DNA of 64,000 nt from Cenococcum geophilum 1.58 (GCA_001692895.1 KV748265.1:62001-126000), one strand, 5' to 3'; counted from the first letter of the stretch, positions 48,818-61,834 are shown. Translations and numbers: made by a program. The notes: a model not told the origin generated them from the letters alone.

Positions 48818-49290
48818 AAAGTTAATTGCGGGATTTTGTATAAATAGGGCCCTATTACTTTTCTAAGTGGATATTATACTTAGTTCTTAGGTAATTTTAA
48901 AAGTTTATAGTAGATTTTAAGTAATATACTATTATTATATAATATCTACAGTATATAAGCCTTATTCTCCTATAGTGTATATCCTTATCTTTATCCGGAG
49001 CCTAAGTATATATCAATAGATTAGAAGTCTTCTTTTACTAGCAGTTTAACGACTTCTTTATATTAAAGGAGTCTAATATAGGTATAAAAAGTAATAAGTC
49101 TGCTTTAGAAGCTATAATATTTAATAATCTATCCATATAATGTTAAGGGTAAAAAATTTTTAAGGGGTGCCAAGAAGATCTGCAAATATTATAAATATGG
49201 CCAATACTCGCCAATACTCGCCAACATTGATTAATAACGATATTGATCAATCTAATTAGTAATATTGATATTGAAAACCTTACTGGTACC
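48818..49290. other. Unassigned AT-rich stretch between LINE tail and integrase remnant
   Basis: About 470 bp in which I recognise no protein. It is moderately RIPped and contains two and a half copies of GCCAATACTC (49200-49224) and an AT-rich run with repeated ATTGAT/ATATTGAT words (49227-49278). It should include the missing integrase core if G is continuous, but no D,D,E motif is legible. Confidence 0.45.
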
Positions 49291-50026
49291 TACTATATAT
49301 AGAAACTCTATAGGCTCCTTAAAATAATTACCTCTAGTAGAGGCCGCTAATTAATTTCTATATATTAAAAAGAACTAACTATCTAACTTTACGTTAAAGT
49401 ATTATTATCTACTATATATTACCTATAAAGGGATAGTTAAATAGAAAGTATAAACACTATAATAGAATAGTATATTTAGATATATACGTTATACTTATAG
49501 AATAACTAGATTAATTAGCTTATATTTACTAAATTCACTATAAATAACTCCGTTTTAGAAACTATAAAGGTCTCTCTATACTAACTACGGCTAATATCTA
49601 TAAATAGGTTTTAACCCTATAAGTAATACGTCTTACCCCGCTTATTAAGTCTTATAAGTTATAAAAGTAGATAAATTTATAAAGAAGATAGAGAAACTAT
49701 AGTAGTTTCTTGCTAATAAGATAATATAGGCCTAATCTATCTATAAAGCCGTAGTGTATAAGAACCCTAGTAGTAACCTATTAAGTTAGCGATTTTATTT
49801 AGTTAGATATAAGAAATATAAATATAAACTAACCTACTAAAAAACTTAACTAGAAGGACGCTAGCCCTTATAAAATTAACATGGGTATTTTCCCTTATAC
49901 CTACTAAGGCTTCCGGATACGGTTAAAATCTATTCTATATTTTATATATTAGTTCTTTACCCTACTACTCCTATATTAGACGCCCTACCTAAATTAATTT
50001 AGGACCCTTCTCTACTATATTCTACC
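49290..50026 (+). pseudogene. Gypsy integrase C-terminal part (probably element G)
   Basis: The plus strand reads R-G/R-P-L-I-N-F-Y, I-I-Y-Y-I-L-P-I-K-G-Q-L-N-R-K (the 'YHPQTDGQTERVN' box, about 49405-49440), then F-L-A-N-K-I-I, Y-K-N-P-S-S-N and L-R-L-P-D-T-V-K-I-Y-S-I-F-Y (about 49905-49945). It stops short of a chromodomain where the LTR of element F begins. Orientation and order are consistent with it being the end of element G, interrupted by F. Confidence 0.72.
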
Positions 50027-50280
50027 TACTATTACAGTACTGGCAGGCTGCCAGGCAAATTGCCATAGATTACTATAGATTGCGGTTACGTAACGCAAGG
50101 TTATATAAAACTTTAAGCGGCACTACCTATCCTCCCTTTCCTTTTCCTTAGCTTTAGATCCTCGTTTATAGACAGTCCAATTATACAGGCTTGCATGCGC
50201 CCTTCTTGCTATATTTATGCCTTGATTAACTAAGTCGCTAATATTATCTAAAGCTTATACCACTCTTTCTTTCTAAAAAG
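50027..50280 (+). repeat. LTR of element F (5' LTR)
   Basis: It aligns with the reverse complement of 41675-41930. The left edge is set by that alignment (TACTATTACAGTACTGG) and the right edge is approximate. It keeps a few CA/TG pairs. Confidence 0.65.
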
Positions 50281-50439
50281 GAACTTAAAAATATCTATAA
50301 GACTATAAATAGGATAAAGACATAAAATAGGACTATAAGCATATTACTAGGACTATAAGGATAGGACCTATAAGATATACACAGACCAAAACCCCTAAAG
50401 AAATTACCCGGAATTACCAAATACCCTACCACTATACTA

Positions 50440-51450
50440 TAAAATACAGCAGTAGGTAAAGCAGCTATAGAACCTATAAATACCTTAGACGAAGAAATAA
50501 TTAATATTTTAACCCCCTAGGCGGAACTTGCAGTAGCTAATACTAAAATTAAATAGCTATAAGAACTGCTTAAAACTAGAGACACCCCTGTATTTTAAGA
50601 TAACCTATTAGACAGACTTACTATAGTCCTTAAGGCCTAAGCCTAATGCACTATATTATTAAGATCCGCGAAAGTTGCGGACCCCCTATTACTTATAAAT
50701 AGGACCAACCCTATATTTAATAATTAGAAGCTTTAACTACGAGATAAGCTTAAAGTTAATAAAGATTACTTCCTAAACGACTAAGCCAAGATAGCCTATA
50801 TCTTCGGCCGTACTAGTAGAGACGCCTAGATATACCTACGTCCGCAATATACTGCAGACTTAGTAAACCCTCTCGTCTTAAAAGAAAAAATAATTAACTA
50901 CCTATCTTCTATTTATAAGGACCCCTTTAAAATATAAAATACCTACCTTAATTATAAAAGCCTAAATATAAAAACAACGGAGACCTTTTTAGCCTTTTAG
51001 ATCTACTTTTTATACCTAGCCGGCTAAGCCTAAATTCCCTATAAAGACCTAATGCTAAACCTCTTTAATAAGCTTACTCTAGACCTATAGCGCGCTATAC
51101 TACTAGTTTTTACTACTATATAAACGTTAAAGGTATTTACGGACTACTGCCTGGCTATTAACTAAAGCCTTTATTAAATTAAGGCATAAGCTAAGCGGTA
51201 TAAAGCTAGAAACTTTTTAAACTAGACTATAAACTCTATAAGAATAGCCTATAGTGCCCTAGCATAATCTATAACTCCTATATCTCCTACCGTATAGCCC
51301 GCCGTTAGTTTAGCAACTAGTTAAGCAGCTAGTTTTACTACGGGCCTAGTATATACGCAGCCTATATATAGTAACCCCTATAAATAAGCCCTTAGTAATT
51401 AAGGAACTTACTTTTTATACAGCTAAAAAGACTACTTTATAAAGGATTGT
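50440..51450 (+). pseudogene. Element F gag
   Basis: The frame reads K-L-K-V-N-K-D-Y-F-L-N-D, K-I-A-Y-I-F-G-R-T-S (about 50790-50820), E-T-F-L-A-F-x-I-Y-F-L-Y-L-A-G (about 50980-51020) and F-N-K-L-T-L-D-L-x-R-A-I-L. This is the Gag core typical of fungal gypsy elements. A degraded knuckle reads K-D-Y-F-I-K-D-C (about 51430-51455). Confidence 0.8.
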
Positions 51451-51454
51451 ATAA

Positions 51455-52904
51455 TAGCAGTAAAAATAAACAAGGTTCTATTAATTTAGGGGGATAGTAT
51501 AGAGTTAGAAAATAAGGAACCCTAGAGAAAGACTCCTCTTTAGGGTTAAAAGGGATTAATATTTTATATATTAATCTAGGTCAGCTAGTTAATAAAAGAA
51601 GCTACACTATCCCTTATACTTTATTCCATAATAGATATTAAGTTTTAACCTCTACTTTAGCTAACTTAGGAGTAAATACCTTTACCTTAATTAATATAAG
51701 GTGCGTTGTAAAACTAGCTAACTTTTTAAATATACCCCTTAAAAAACTGCCTAAACTAAGTTCTATTTATAGGTATAACGGATAGGTAGAACTATATATT
51801 ATAACTATCTTATAAATCTATCTCTGTATTAACGGACAAAGATAGTATAATATCCCCCTTTCTTATTATGGACCTTAGAAGCTATAATATAATCTTAAAA
51901 AGAAAATGGCTAGCTTATTTAGGCTTATAGCTTAATATACGGAATAGACAGCTTATTTAGCCCGAAACTATACCCCTAATACCTTCCTTTATAAAAGAAA
52001 TTGGTATTATAATAGAGAACCTTATACAGCTATAGATAAACACTATTTACTAGGCTAATGCTATATATAAGGACTAGGCATTTAAAAAGGATATATAGCT
52101 TAACCTATAACGGATCCATATACTATACTGCCCCTAAACTACCTATATTATACTACCTGTATTAAAGATTAAAAAAGTTAGTAAAAAGCTAGCTAAGCTC
52201 CCTATAGGGAACTTAGGCCCTATAGCTATAAAGAATAGTAAGGAGTATTAGATATTATACTAAACTTATAAACCGGAAGGATAACTTATAGAAAATAAAA
52301 TATAAGCTAAGGAAGATTATAAACTCTGTACTATAAAATGCGGCCTAATAAAAGTCTATAAAGAAACTTACGGACCTCCTACTAGTTAATATTTGCTATA
52401 TTAGTGCTATAGGATTCTACTAGAACTTAATCCAACCTAATACCTTTACCTTTACTACTAGCTTATATAAAATTAATTAAATAATTAAGGAAAAGGAAAG
52501 CGAGCTTAATAGATAGAAAAGTAAGCTTATAAATAAGGAGCTAGTAGAATAGAAACTACCCTATTAGTACTAAAAGTTTAAGGATATATTCTCTAAGGTA
52601 GTATTTAATATACTTCTACTTTACTAACTATATAACTATAAGATTAAGATTAAGCTAAATAAGGAAAATATCCTTAGCTATACCCCCCTTTATAAATAAT
52701 CTATTGCTAAATTATAGGCTACTAAGTAGTACCTTACTAATAACTTAGTAAAGGGGTTTATTAAGTCTAGCTAGACCCTTTTTACCTCCACTATTTTTTT
52801 TTTACTAAAAAGTTAAACAGAGGACTTTATTTCTATGCTAACTACTATAAGCTTAACAATATAACCCATAAAAATCGTTATCCGTTACCCCTACTTAATA
52901 AAAC
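51455..52904 (+). pseudogene. Element F protease and N-terminal RT
   Basis: The protease region (about 51610-51990) reads as a retropepsin fold with Y-N-G-Q-V-E-L, L-C-I-N-G-Q and P-L-S-Y-Y-G segments; its active site is too damaged to place. The RT fingers start with D-Y/H-K-I-K-I-K-L-N-K-E (about 52640), V-K-G-F-I-K-S-S and K-N-R-Y-P-L-P-L-L-N-K (about 52870-52900), where C4 inserted. Confidence 0.75.
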
Positions 52905-52909
52905 ACTAG

Positions 52910-53329
52910 TGTTACGGACGCTTTAAGTACAATATTACGACTACTTAGAGAGGAGTTGGAAGAAGCTAGTTGGTTAATAAGAGCACGATCTAGGATAGAG
53001 CCTGTAGAACTATGTAATAAGGAATAGTAGTATAAGTTATATAATGTGATCTGTATAATCTGTATAATCTATAAGATCTGCTATAAAGTAAATAGAGCAG
53101 ATGGAGCATATAGAGTAATAACTTTCTTAGGAGTACGGATGTGTATTTAAAGGACCATAGTCCCTACCTAGATAGTTCCTTTCCTTGTAGTAAATCTTAG
53201 AATATAATTGGAGTTAATCTGTTAGGCAACTACTTCACCAGTTATTATTATATTATTAACTTATTTGTTACCTATATACCTAGCCTATTAATAAGTCTAC
53301 CATAGTTCCTACTATAAGGCTTTGTTATA
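52910..53329 (+). repeat. C4 5' LTR
   Basis: It starts TGTTACGGACGC and ends TTTGTTATA (ancestral TACA). Its middle part (ATCTGTATAATCTGTATAATCT at about 53048-53070, a 12-bp tandem) differs from the C3 LTR. Confidence 0.94.
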
Positions 53330-53370
53330 TATTCACTACCTAGTTATAGTATTAATAGAAGTTAAACAAT

Positions 53371-55154
53371 ATGCTACTAAAAGCAGCAGTTATAACGCCG
53401 TTAACGGCAGTAACCACTTTAAGGTTAAGTGGAGACACTAGTATATAAGACACTAACTCGTAACTAGTTACGGTTAGACAGTTACAAGAAATGGTTAATT
53501 AATTAAACGATAATAATTAACTACTTAAAGAAAGACTTAATGGAATTAGAGTAGTAAAGGTTAAGTTACCATTAACAGAGCGATTCTTAGGAGAGAAGTT
53601 AAAACTTAAGGGATTCCTTACGTAGATGCATTTTAAGGTTATATAAGAAGGGGCTAAGCTATCAACGTCTATAGATCAGATAGCCTATACGGGACTATTC
53701 TTAACGGGAAGGGCACTTAAATAGTTTAAGCCCTACCTAACGGAAATATAGACGAATGGAATGGCCACCACTAATTAGGAAGTACGATTTATATTCTTAA
53801 GTTAGGTAGGATTTTTAGAACGGTTAATATAAATGTTTGGAGACCCTAAGGTAATAACTACAGTGGAATAAAGACTTTAGAACCTAATATAAAGAACCTT
53901 AGCAATTAAGTATATAACGCAGTTTTAAACACTTATAATATAAGTTGAATAGAATAATAAGGCGCTTATGGCACAGCACAAACAGGGACTTAAGGTAAAA
54001 GTTTAGGACGTAATTATCCTAATAGAAGATACGGAAACTCTACGAGACCTAATTAATTAAGCGGTTAAAATTAATAATAGGATCTACCAGAGGGAATAGG
54101 CTAAGAAAGGTTAGGATAGAGTTCTATAGTCGTATAAGGCGTAGAGTACGCAACAACTAACATAAAGTCAAAAACTATAAAATGGTAGACCAGAGCCAAT
54201 AGACCTAAGCGGTACTAAAGAATCTAAAAGGGATAGAAAACTATAAAAACCTAGAGGTTAAGGATTAAGTAATTATAGCACTAGGGAGCAAAGGCTAAAC
54301 TAGGGATCTCAGCAGCAGAAGACGTTTAGGCGGACTCCATAGCAGAATAAATGGTTTAGAGACGGAGTATACATAAATTACGGGAAATGAGGTTACTTCG
54401 CTAAAGACTATAAGGATAAATAATATAACTACGTAGTAAGAGAGACTAAATAAGAAGAACTAGGACTAGTAATAAGGATATTATATAAGACTAAGGAATG
54501 CTTAATTAATAGTTTCGCGTTTTGTTATAATAACGTATGCCAAATTTATAAAGACGCTAAGTATGGCGCAAGCTATTAGCCATAAAAGCCAAAGTTAAAA
54601 GAGCTTAGAGGAACTAGAAAGTTAAATAAAGAACAAGATTAACTCTACGAGCTAAATTAAGATATTACAGCAATATGTGGACAATAATTAGTAACAATAA
54701 TAATAAAGTTAGAGTACTTATTAATTAATAGCGATAAGAAAGTAAAAGGGACTAACTAGGAGTACCTAAACCTTAATAATGTAATAGAAGCAGAGACTAA
54801 AACCACCACAGAATACGGTTTAGTAACAGGCATTATAACACCGTTAAATACGGCATCCATTGCTTTATAAAACGGAAGGAGTAATATCTAAAAACAATTA
54901 AGCAAGCAGACGACTGCTAGTACTAGCTTACCACTTAATAAAGGCAAAAGGCCACAGGATTAAGACTCTTAAGACAAGATAAGATATACCTAAGGACCTA
55001 CAACGGACGAAAACCAATAGAAAAGGGCAATAGCTTAGTTTAAGAATAAACAAATAAGTACGGGACAAAGATTCCCCAAGGTATAAGACTCTCAGGATAA
55101 AATAAGTGAGATTTAAGACTCTTAAGATAAGATAAGAACACTAATAAAGCCTAA
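53371..55154 (+). pseudogene. C4 gag, N-terminal part (ATG kept)
   Basis: The ATG at 53371 opens M-L-L-K-A-A-V, 41 bp after the LTR. The frame includes L-G-E-K-L-K-L-K-G-F-L-T-x-M-H-F-K (about 53590-53640), G-L-F-L-T-G-R-A-L-K and a knuckle region Y-I-N-Y-G-K-x-G-Y-F-A-K-D-Y (about 54367-54410), all Cys now Tyr. It is interrupted by the LINE-derived element and continues after 57295. Confidence 0.85.
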
Positions 55155-55156
55155 TT

Positions 55157-57282
55157 TTTTTTTTTTTTTTTTTTTTTATCCATTGTATTATACTACGTAC
55201 AATACTGCGCATGCAGCCTTGGGCTATAGCGCTATAGTTCTATATACATAAATCCTTTCTAGGCAGCTTAATATATACTAGTAGCTATGTCCTAGTAGTT
55301 TATAAACTCCTAAATTAGGAGTTTATAGTTTCCTAGTAAAATACTAAGATACTACAACTACTAGGGAATGAGAAAATGGTAAGAAAAACTATAAGAAATC
55401 CTAACCCCTGTCCCTGTCCTTTTGCAATTTATTTCTGTCCTTTTGCTCTCTAATATCATTTTAAGAGCCTAGTAGGAGTTACCCCCTTCTAGAATCCTAT
55501 CTGATTTATTCTTCCATAGAATCTTCTTCGCGTACTAGCTTAGCAGCTTTAAGAGTCTCGCAGTCTTTACTATTAGCAAAGTGTTTTTCTTTACAATTAA
55601 TGCAAAGAGGGGTGGTATGCTGGCAAGGCCTGCCTGTTATTATACAGGTAGAACAGGAATGGTCTTTAGATAAATGTGCAGGCTGCACAGTATCTGCAGG
55701 CCCTAGTAGAGCACCTATCTCCTATATGGCCAAATTTTGCAGCTCGTACACTGCGTAGTAGGAGAGACTTCGAGGTATTTTACTACCTTAGTAGCTGTAC
55801 CTACAAATTATATCTCTTTTGCTTAAGGATTTCTTGTCTTTTTTCTTCGTTCTCTATAGTAAAAACTATAGAGCCAAATCTGGTCTGTGGGATCGTGTCT
55901 TTTTACACTAGATGAGGATCCATCTAAGGTAGTCCTTGTAACCTTATAGGATTAAAGGGTCTCAATTTCTTCTTTTAGAAGCTTAGAGGCCTCCTTCTCC
56001 TAGGAAAGTAGGGTAGGGAAACCCCATGGGCTATAATTTTGAGAACCCATGGTTCTAGTTTTGTTCTCTTTGAAAGGTAAAGCAGTTTATGCCAGATTTC
56101 CTGTATTAACTAGGAAATCCGCATTATATACTCTTCCGTAGTCGTAAGGAGGAATATTTGTTTCCCTTAGTTCTAAGCTATAGATGCTAAAACAAGGTTT
56201 TCTACTTGCAGTTTTGATGCAAATTAGTTGATTGACTTTGTTTCGTATAGAAAAGGTATCTAGAGGTTGGTCCTTTTGGTCTGTAATTAGGACTAGCTTT
56301 CTTTCTTGTAGCTGCTTTTTCTACTTCTAGTAGAAGTAGGAAGAGTACGAAATGGTAAGTAACGAGGAGGAGAGAGAGGACGAAGTAGGGAGTCCTTCTT
56401 TAAGCCTCTCTGCGTAGGTTTCTTTAGTAGGGGTACCTCCTTACCGGAGAAGCTCTTACTTCTTCGACTATCTTTTGTCTTTTCTTTTTCTTTTCCTTTT
56501 ATAAAGGGGTTTTNTCCTNNTAGNATACTCCTTGTATAGTCCTCTAGCTGTTTAACTTGTTCTTTTTTTTCTTCTTTTTCTAGCCCTTTATATGCCTGGG
56601 TTAGGCTTTCTAGAGCTTTTTGTAGGTGTTGTTCTGGAGAAAGGGGAGGAAAAGGTATAGGTGTACTAGGTGTGCCATCCGTAGTAGTTATTGGTTTCTT
56701 TTTTGCAGGTTTTTGGTTTTCTTTTTCAGGAGAAGTTTGAGGATGTTCTCTTTTCTCTCCCTTCTTAGACAAGCTAGGAGGAGAAAGAAAAGAAGATGAA
56801 AATAGAAACCTATTATCATTTCTTTCTATAGGGGTTTCGCCTATAGACTCGTTGTCGTCACTTGTCTCTATAGGAGGTTTCTTTTTAGGCCTGGTAGGCC
56901 TTGGCATCTTGTAGGGGGAGTTTTCTAGTTTTTACTATCCTTATACCCTTTTTCCTTACTAATCCTACTAGAGGATTTCTGGGGAGATTAGGTTTGAAGG
57001 TAGTAGTAATACTAGACCCCTAGTATTGGTGGTGGTAGTAGTAGTAGTAGTTTTGGTGTTCCTGTCCGTGCCTCGCTTACAAGCTAGGACCACCCCTAAG
57101 AAGAATTTTCTGTTGGGGGAAAGGGGGTAAAACGACAATTAAATCCGCCTATAGCTCGCTAAGCAGTAGGAATTGGGTCTTGAAAGTTGGAAAATTGATT
57201 GTTTTTGGTGGTAAGATGGGTATGCGTAAGTTTTGAAGTGCGGCGCTACCTTTTGGTAAGGTTGCATGTGTGGTGAATGGTT
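55157..57282 (-). mobile_element. Gag-only LINE-derived element, little RIP
   Basis: This 2.1-kb minus-strand element is bounded by a 13-bp duplication ATAAAGCCTAATT (55144-55156, 57283-57295), with a T-run on the left (55155-55177), that is a poly(A) tail. It keeps normal CA/TG content. ORF1 is recognisable, but no endonuclease or RT is present between the ORF1 end (about 55500) and the tail. Either ORF2 was deleted or the element is a non-autonomous derivative. Its last about 115 bp are shared with 48675-48787. Ambiguous bases occur at 56514, 56519, 56520 and 56524. Confidence 0.85.
55506..56907 (-). pseudogene. LINE ORF1 (gag) with zinc knuckles, frameshifted
   Basis: The ATG at 56907 opens M-P-R-P-T-R-P-K-K-K-P-P-I, a Pro/Lys/Ser-rich disordered N-terminus of about 200 residues (56293-56907). 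After a stop and frame changes (56290-55700) the C-terminal part is legible, with T-S-C-K-I-W-P, C-R-Y-C-A, H-L-S-K-D-H-S-C, C-I-I-T-G-R-P-C and C-I-N-C-K-E-K-H-F-A-N-S-K-D-C (about 55548-55690). This is a series of CCHC knuckles typical of LINE ORF1. Damage here is by small frame changes and stops, not mainly RIP. Four N bases fall in the N-terminal part. Confidence 0.8.
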
Positions 57283-57295
57283 ATAAAGCCTAATT

Positions 57296-58480
57296 AAACT
57301 AAGGTAGGAGTAAAGCTTAGAAAAGAAATTAGCTTAGGACTAAGCAGTCCTTAGAACTAAGACTTTAAAGAATAAATAAGGACTATAGCAATCCTAGGCA
57401 AACGCAGTATTCGGCCTAAAGATTAAAAAGTTAACATAAGGATTAAGAAGCAAGAAAATTTTAAAGATTTAGCTATAAGACGCAAGCACCAAGAAAGCAT
57501 AGATAAATTTAGAGTAAGGATTATCGCATAGCAAGAACAGAGACTAAATTAGAGATTTAGTATACTAAGTCGTTTAAGGGACAGAGCACCTATACGGAAG
57601 GTTACTAATAGGCTAAGGGCAGGTACACCTAGAGCTAAGTAGCTAGATAAACTAGAGCAAGAAGAGGATCTAGGGATTTTAACTAGGTTCGCAGAACAAC
57701 ACATAAAAGGCTGTTATTAAGTAGTAATGGAAAGATACTTTATTACAAATAAGCTGTATACACTTATAGAGCTATACTGGAAGTAGTATAGACAGCAACA
57801 CAACGATAAGTAGGAAGACTTCTATACGTAGCTAGACAAAAAGGTTATATCTAATAAAGTAGTAACAGAAAGACAAATAAGTTACATTAAGGGCGCATTA
57901 ATTATAACGTCAAAGGATCTAGAAACGCAAGCTGTAAACTAAAGAGAAATAATATAAGTAGCAGTATTAGTAAATAATATAGTAATATTTAGATTAACGC
58001 GGGAGAGGTTTAAACTAAAGCCTAAGGACGAGGCATAAGTTAACCTAAGATACCTAGCGCATTATATATTAGTATAAATCGCATATATAGATAATATATG
58101 CAATATATATAGAGTACCAAAAAACAAACATTGGAAGTACCTAATAAGGATATATTAGGCACCAGATAAACAAAGATTTAGGAATACTAAGTATATATAT
58201 AAATAGCATCTAACAGAAGTTTAGGAGTTAGGCGACTTAATACTTTAACTAAAAAGATTCCTTACGGAAAAATACCTAAATAGACAATAGTAGTGGGAAT
58301 GCCTAGAGAACATATATCTATAGTATATTAAAGAAAAGAAACGAACTAAGTATTAGCTAAAGGTGGACTAAGTATAAACAGGATCTAGTAGCTAATAGTT
58401 AGGAAAAGTGAAGGCCTATAGGACCAGAGGGAGCTAGTAGTAGGGCCTTAGACCCTTAAAGGAATTTAAGGACGACATCT
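57296..58480 (+). pseudogene. C4 gag C-terminal part and linker
   Basis: The plus-strand continuation of C4 gag after the LINE is alignable to C3 27290-28560. It is dominated by Lys/Glu-rich helical segments and RIP stops. The protease begins just beyond it. Confidence 0.75.
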
Positions 58481-61400
58481 AAATTTACAAGTTAAATAGC
58501 AAGATTAAAAGTTTAAAGCACTAGTAGATAGTAGAGTAATAAGGAACTACATCTTACTAGTAGTAGTAAAAAGGATAGGGCTACCTCACAGACAGAAGGA
58601 GCACCCTTACCTATTAGTAATAATTTTAGGAGATCTAATAGCCTATAGAGGAGGCATTATTAATCTCAAAACAGAACCTATTTAGTTAACCATTAAAGGA
58701 AGATAAATTAAGGTGTCTTTTAATATCCTACCATTAGGATAGGAAGAGGCAATATTAGGAATACCTTAGTTATAGGAATATAATCTAAAGATTAATTAAA
58801 TTACAGGACAAATTAATATTAGAGATACTTGACGATATAAAAGGCGTATAGCTACTAAGATAGTATAGTACTAAGTTAGAGCGATATATAAAGAGACTAA
58901 GTAAGGCTTAAGTTACGTACTAAAAAGATACTATAAGTACGGCAAAAATTTATGGTTACTAGAAAGTAAGAAACTGTTAAAGTACGTAGTATAGAACTAT
59001 AAAATAGAATTAGAACTAGGAATAAGTCTAAGGTTCTTTCCAATTTATAAGCTAACTAAGGAAGAGTTAAAGGCTTTAAAGAGTTTATCCAGGAAAATCT
59101 TTAAAAGGGATATATTAGACTATCGCAGTTATTAGTAGGATATTTAGTACTGTTTATACCAAAGAAGAATAGAAAACTAAGACTATGCATTAACTATAGA
59201 CAGTTAAACAGCATTACTAGAAAAGATAGGTATCCTTTACCCTTAATTAGCGAAATCTAAGATAGGATCGGCAACGCGTAAATCTTTACAAAGATAGATC
59301 TGAGATAGGCGTACTATTAGATTAGAATTAAGGAAGGCGATAAATAGAAGGCAGCCTTTAGGTTAAAGGAAGGACTATATAAACTATTAGTTATATAGTT
59401 TAGGCTTATAAACGCACTAGTAATATTCTAGAAGTTTATTAATAGTATATTAGGAGAATACCTCAATGAGTTTATTATAGTATACCTTAATAACATTATT
59501 GTCTACTTAATAAGTGAGGAAGAACACGGGGAATACGTTAAATGGGTCTTAAAGAGACTATAAGAAGAATAGATGCTAGTAGTAATTAAGAAATGCGAGT
59601 TCTTTACTAGGAAGACTAATTTTGTTAAATTTATTATCGAACTAGGATATATTAGCATAGATCTAAAGAAGATAGAGGCTATAGTAAATTAGCAAGAACT
59701 AGAGAACGCTATGTAGTTAAGATTGTTTCTAGGGTTTTGCAATTACTATTGAAAATTTATAACACAGTGGTTAAAGAACATTAAGCCGTTTATACAGTTA
59801 ATAAAAAAAGAGGAACTATAGGTATAGGGAAATGAGCAATAAATGCTATTTAAAGAACTTAAGGAGTTATTTACCCAGGAACTAATCCTTAAAATCTACT
59901 AATTAGGACTAGAGACAGTTATAGAAACGGACGTATTAGACTTTATACTAAAAGTATATTTACTATAAAAGAACGGAGACATATGGTACCTAGTGGCATA
60001 CTATAGTTAAAAGATAACACCACTAGAGCTAAACTATAACATCTACAATAAGGAGTTACTAGGTATAGTTACAGCACTTAAGGAATAGAAAGCATTCTTA
60101 TAAGGTATAAAGAAACTATTTATAGTTAAAACAGACTATAAAAACCTAACGGGGTTCCTAATAACGAAAGAACTTAACTAAAGACAGGTTAGATAGGTAG
60201 AGATGCTTATAAAATACTATTTTAAAATTTAGTATACTAAGGGTACAGAGAATGCACAAGTAGACGCTTTTAGCAGAAAGGCTAAACTATAAAATAACCA
60301 GAAGCCGTTAGGAGTAATGTTGCGAAGGGACAAAGACGGATTAATTAGGTATAATTACCTAAAGATAGTAGTAACTTAAGAGACGCAAGTCTACAAATCA
60401 CTAGAGAGTAATTAGATCTAAAAGATCTAAAAAGCATAAAATAAGGATCTAAACTTAGACTAGTATAAGAATAGAGAAGTAACTTATATTCCAAAAGCTA
60501 TTACAAAAGAATTTATTAAAGAATTCTATAAGGGAATAATATAAGGATATAATAGAACTATAGGCTTAGTATTAAGACTTTAAGAGGAGTATATTATTTA
60601 AGGAATCTAAGGACTAGTAAAATAAGTTATAAAGAAATATCTAAAGTGCTAGAGAAATAAACTAACGAGGTATAAGCTATACGGAGGGCTACAACCTATT
60701 AAAATACTAGAGAGACTATAGGAGGTTATATTATAGGACTTTATTATAAAGTTGCTAAAATTAAGAAACTCTATTACCGGACGAGATTATAATGCAATCT
60801 TAGTAATAATAGACAAGGTAACCAAATAGGGCTACTTTATAGTATATATAGAAGAAATCTCAGCGGAGGATGTCGCTAAAATCTATATTAAGGAAGTATT
60901 TGCAAGACACGGAGCACTAAGTAAAATTATATTGGATAGAGATCTAAGATTCGTAGTAGCATTCTAAGAGGTATTCTTAGCAGAATAAGGGGTTCGCGCA
61001 GTAACTTTTACCGTATATTACCTACAAACAGACGGTTAAATAAAAAGATTAAACTAGACACTAAAGTAGTATCTAAGGCACTATGTCAATTACGTATAGA
61101 ATAATTGGGTATCGCTACTACTAATTATATAGTTTATATATAATGCAACACTATAAAAAGGGATAGGTATATTACCTTTTAAGGCGAATTACGGATACGA
61201 GCTAAGAACACCGTTATTGCCACGTTAAGTAAAAAAGACGAATAGCACAGCTAAGTAAAGAATGGAGATATTAATAAATCTTTATACACACTTTATAGAT
61301 ATAGCTAAGATAGTATAATAAAGAATAAAGAAGTATTATAACGCTAAAAGATCTAAGGGACTAGATCTTAAGGAGGAAGATAAAGTGTGCTACTACACAA

Positions 61401-61820
61401 AAATTTTAAAAGTTAACAACCGAGTAAAAAGTTAGACTACGTTAGACTAGGACCTTTTAAAATTATTTAGAGGATTTCATTGGTTATATTTAAGTTGAAC
61501 CTACCAGCCAAAATAAAGATTTACCCTATATAGCATATTACGATACTAGAGCTAGTATATAGGGATATTAAGCTACTAGTCTATAAGGTAAACACGTATA
61601 GAGGGTAAAAGGAAGACGAATAGTAAGTTTTAAAGATTATTAGTTATAAGGACATTAACAATAAAATATAGTATAAAGTTAAGTGGACAGGCTATAATAA
61701 AACTACCTAGGAACCACTAAAGAACCTAAAAAACGCTATAAGAAAGGTATAGGAGTATTAGAAGAAAACGGGTTAGGCAGTATTAATAAAGAAGGATTAC
61801 TAAAGAATAAATCACCTAAG
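58480..61820 (+). pseudogene. C4 pol: protease, RT, RNase H, integrase, chromodomain
   Basis: The protease site reads L-V-D-S-R-V-I-R-N-Y (about 58523-58550). RT has Y-L-N-N-I-I-V-Y-L-I-S-E-E-E (59482-59520) and C-E-F-F-T-R-K. Integrase has D-R-D-L-R-F-V-V-A-F (about 60935) and Y-Y-L-Q-T-D-G-x-I-K-R-L (about 61020). The chromodomain has Y-K-V-K-W-T-G-Y-N-K-T-T-x-E-P-L (about 61670-61720). The order is Ty3/gypsy. Both RT catalytic Asp are Asn. Confidence 0.88.
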
Positions 61821-61834
61821 GGGGACCTAAGAGG

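Noticed and set aside
55676-55915. 79-codon plus-strand frame
   Set aside because: It is antisense to LINE ORF1 knuckles, which are convincing on the other strand.
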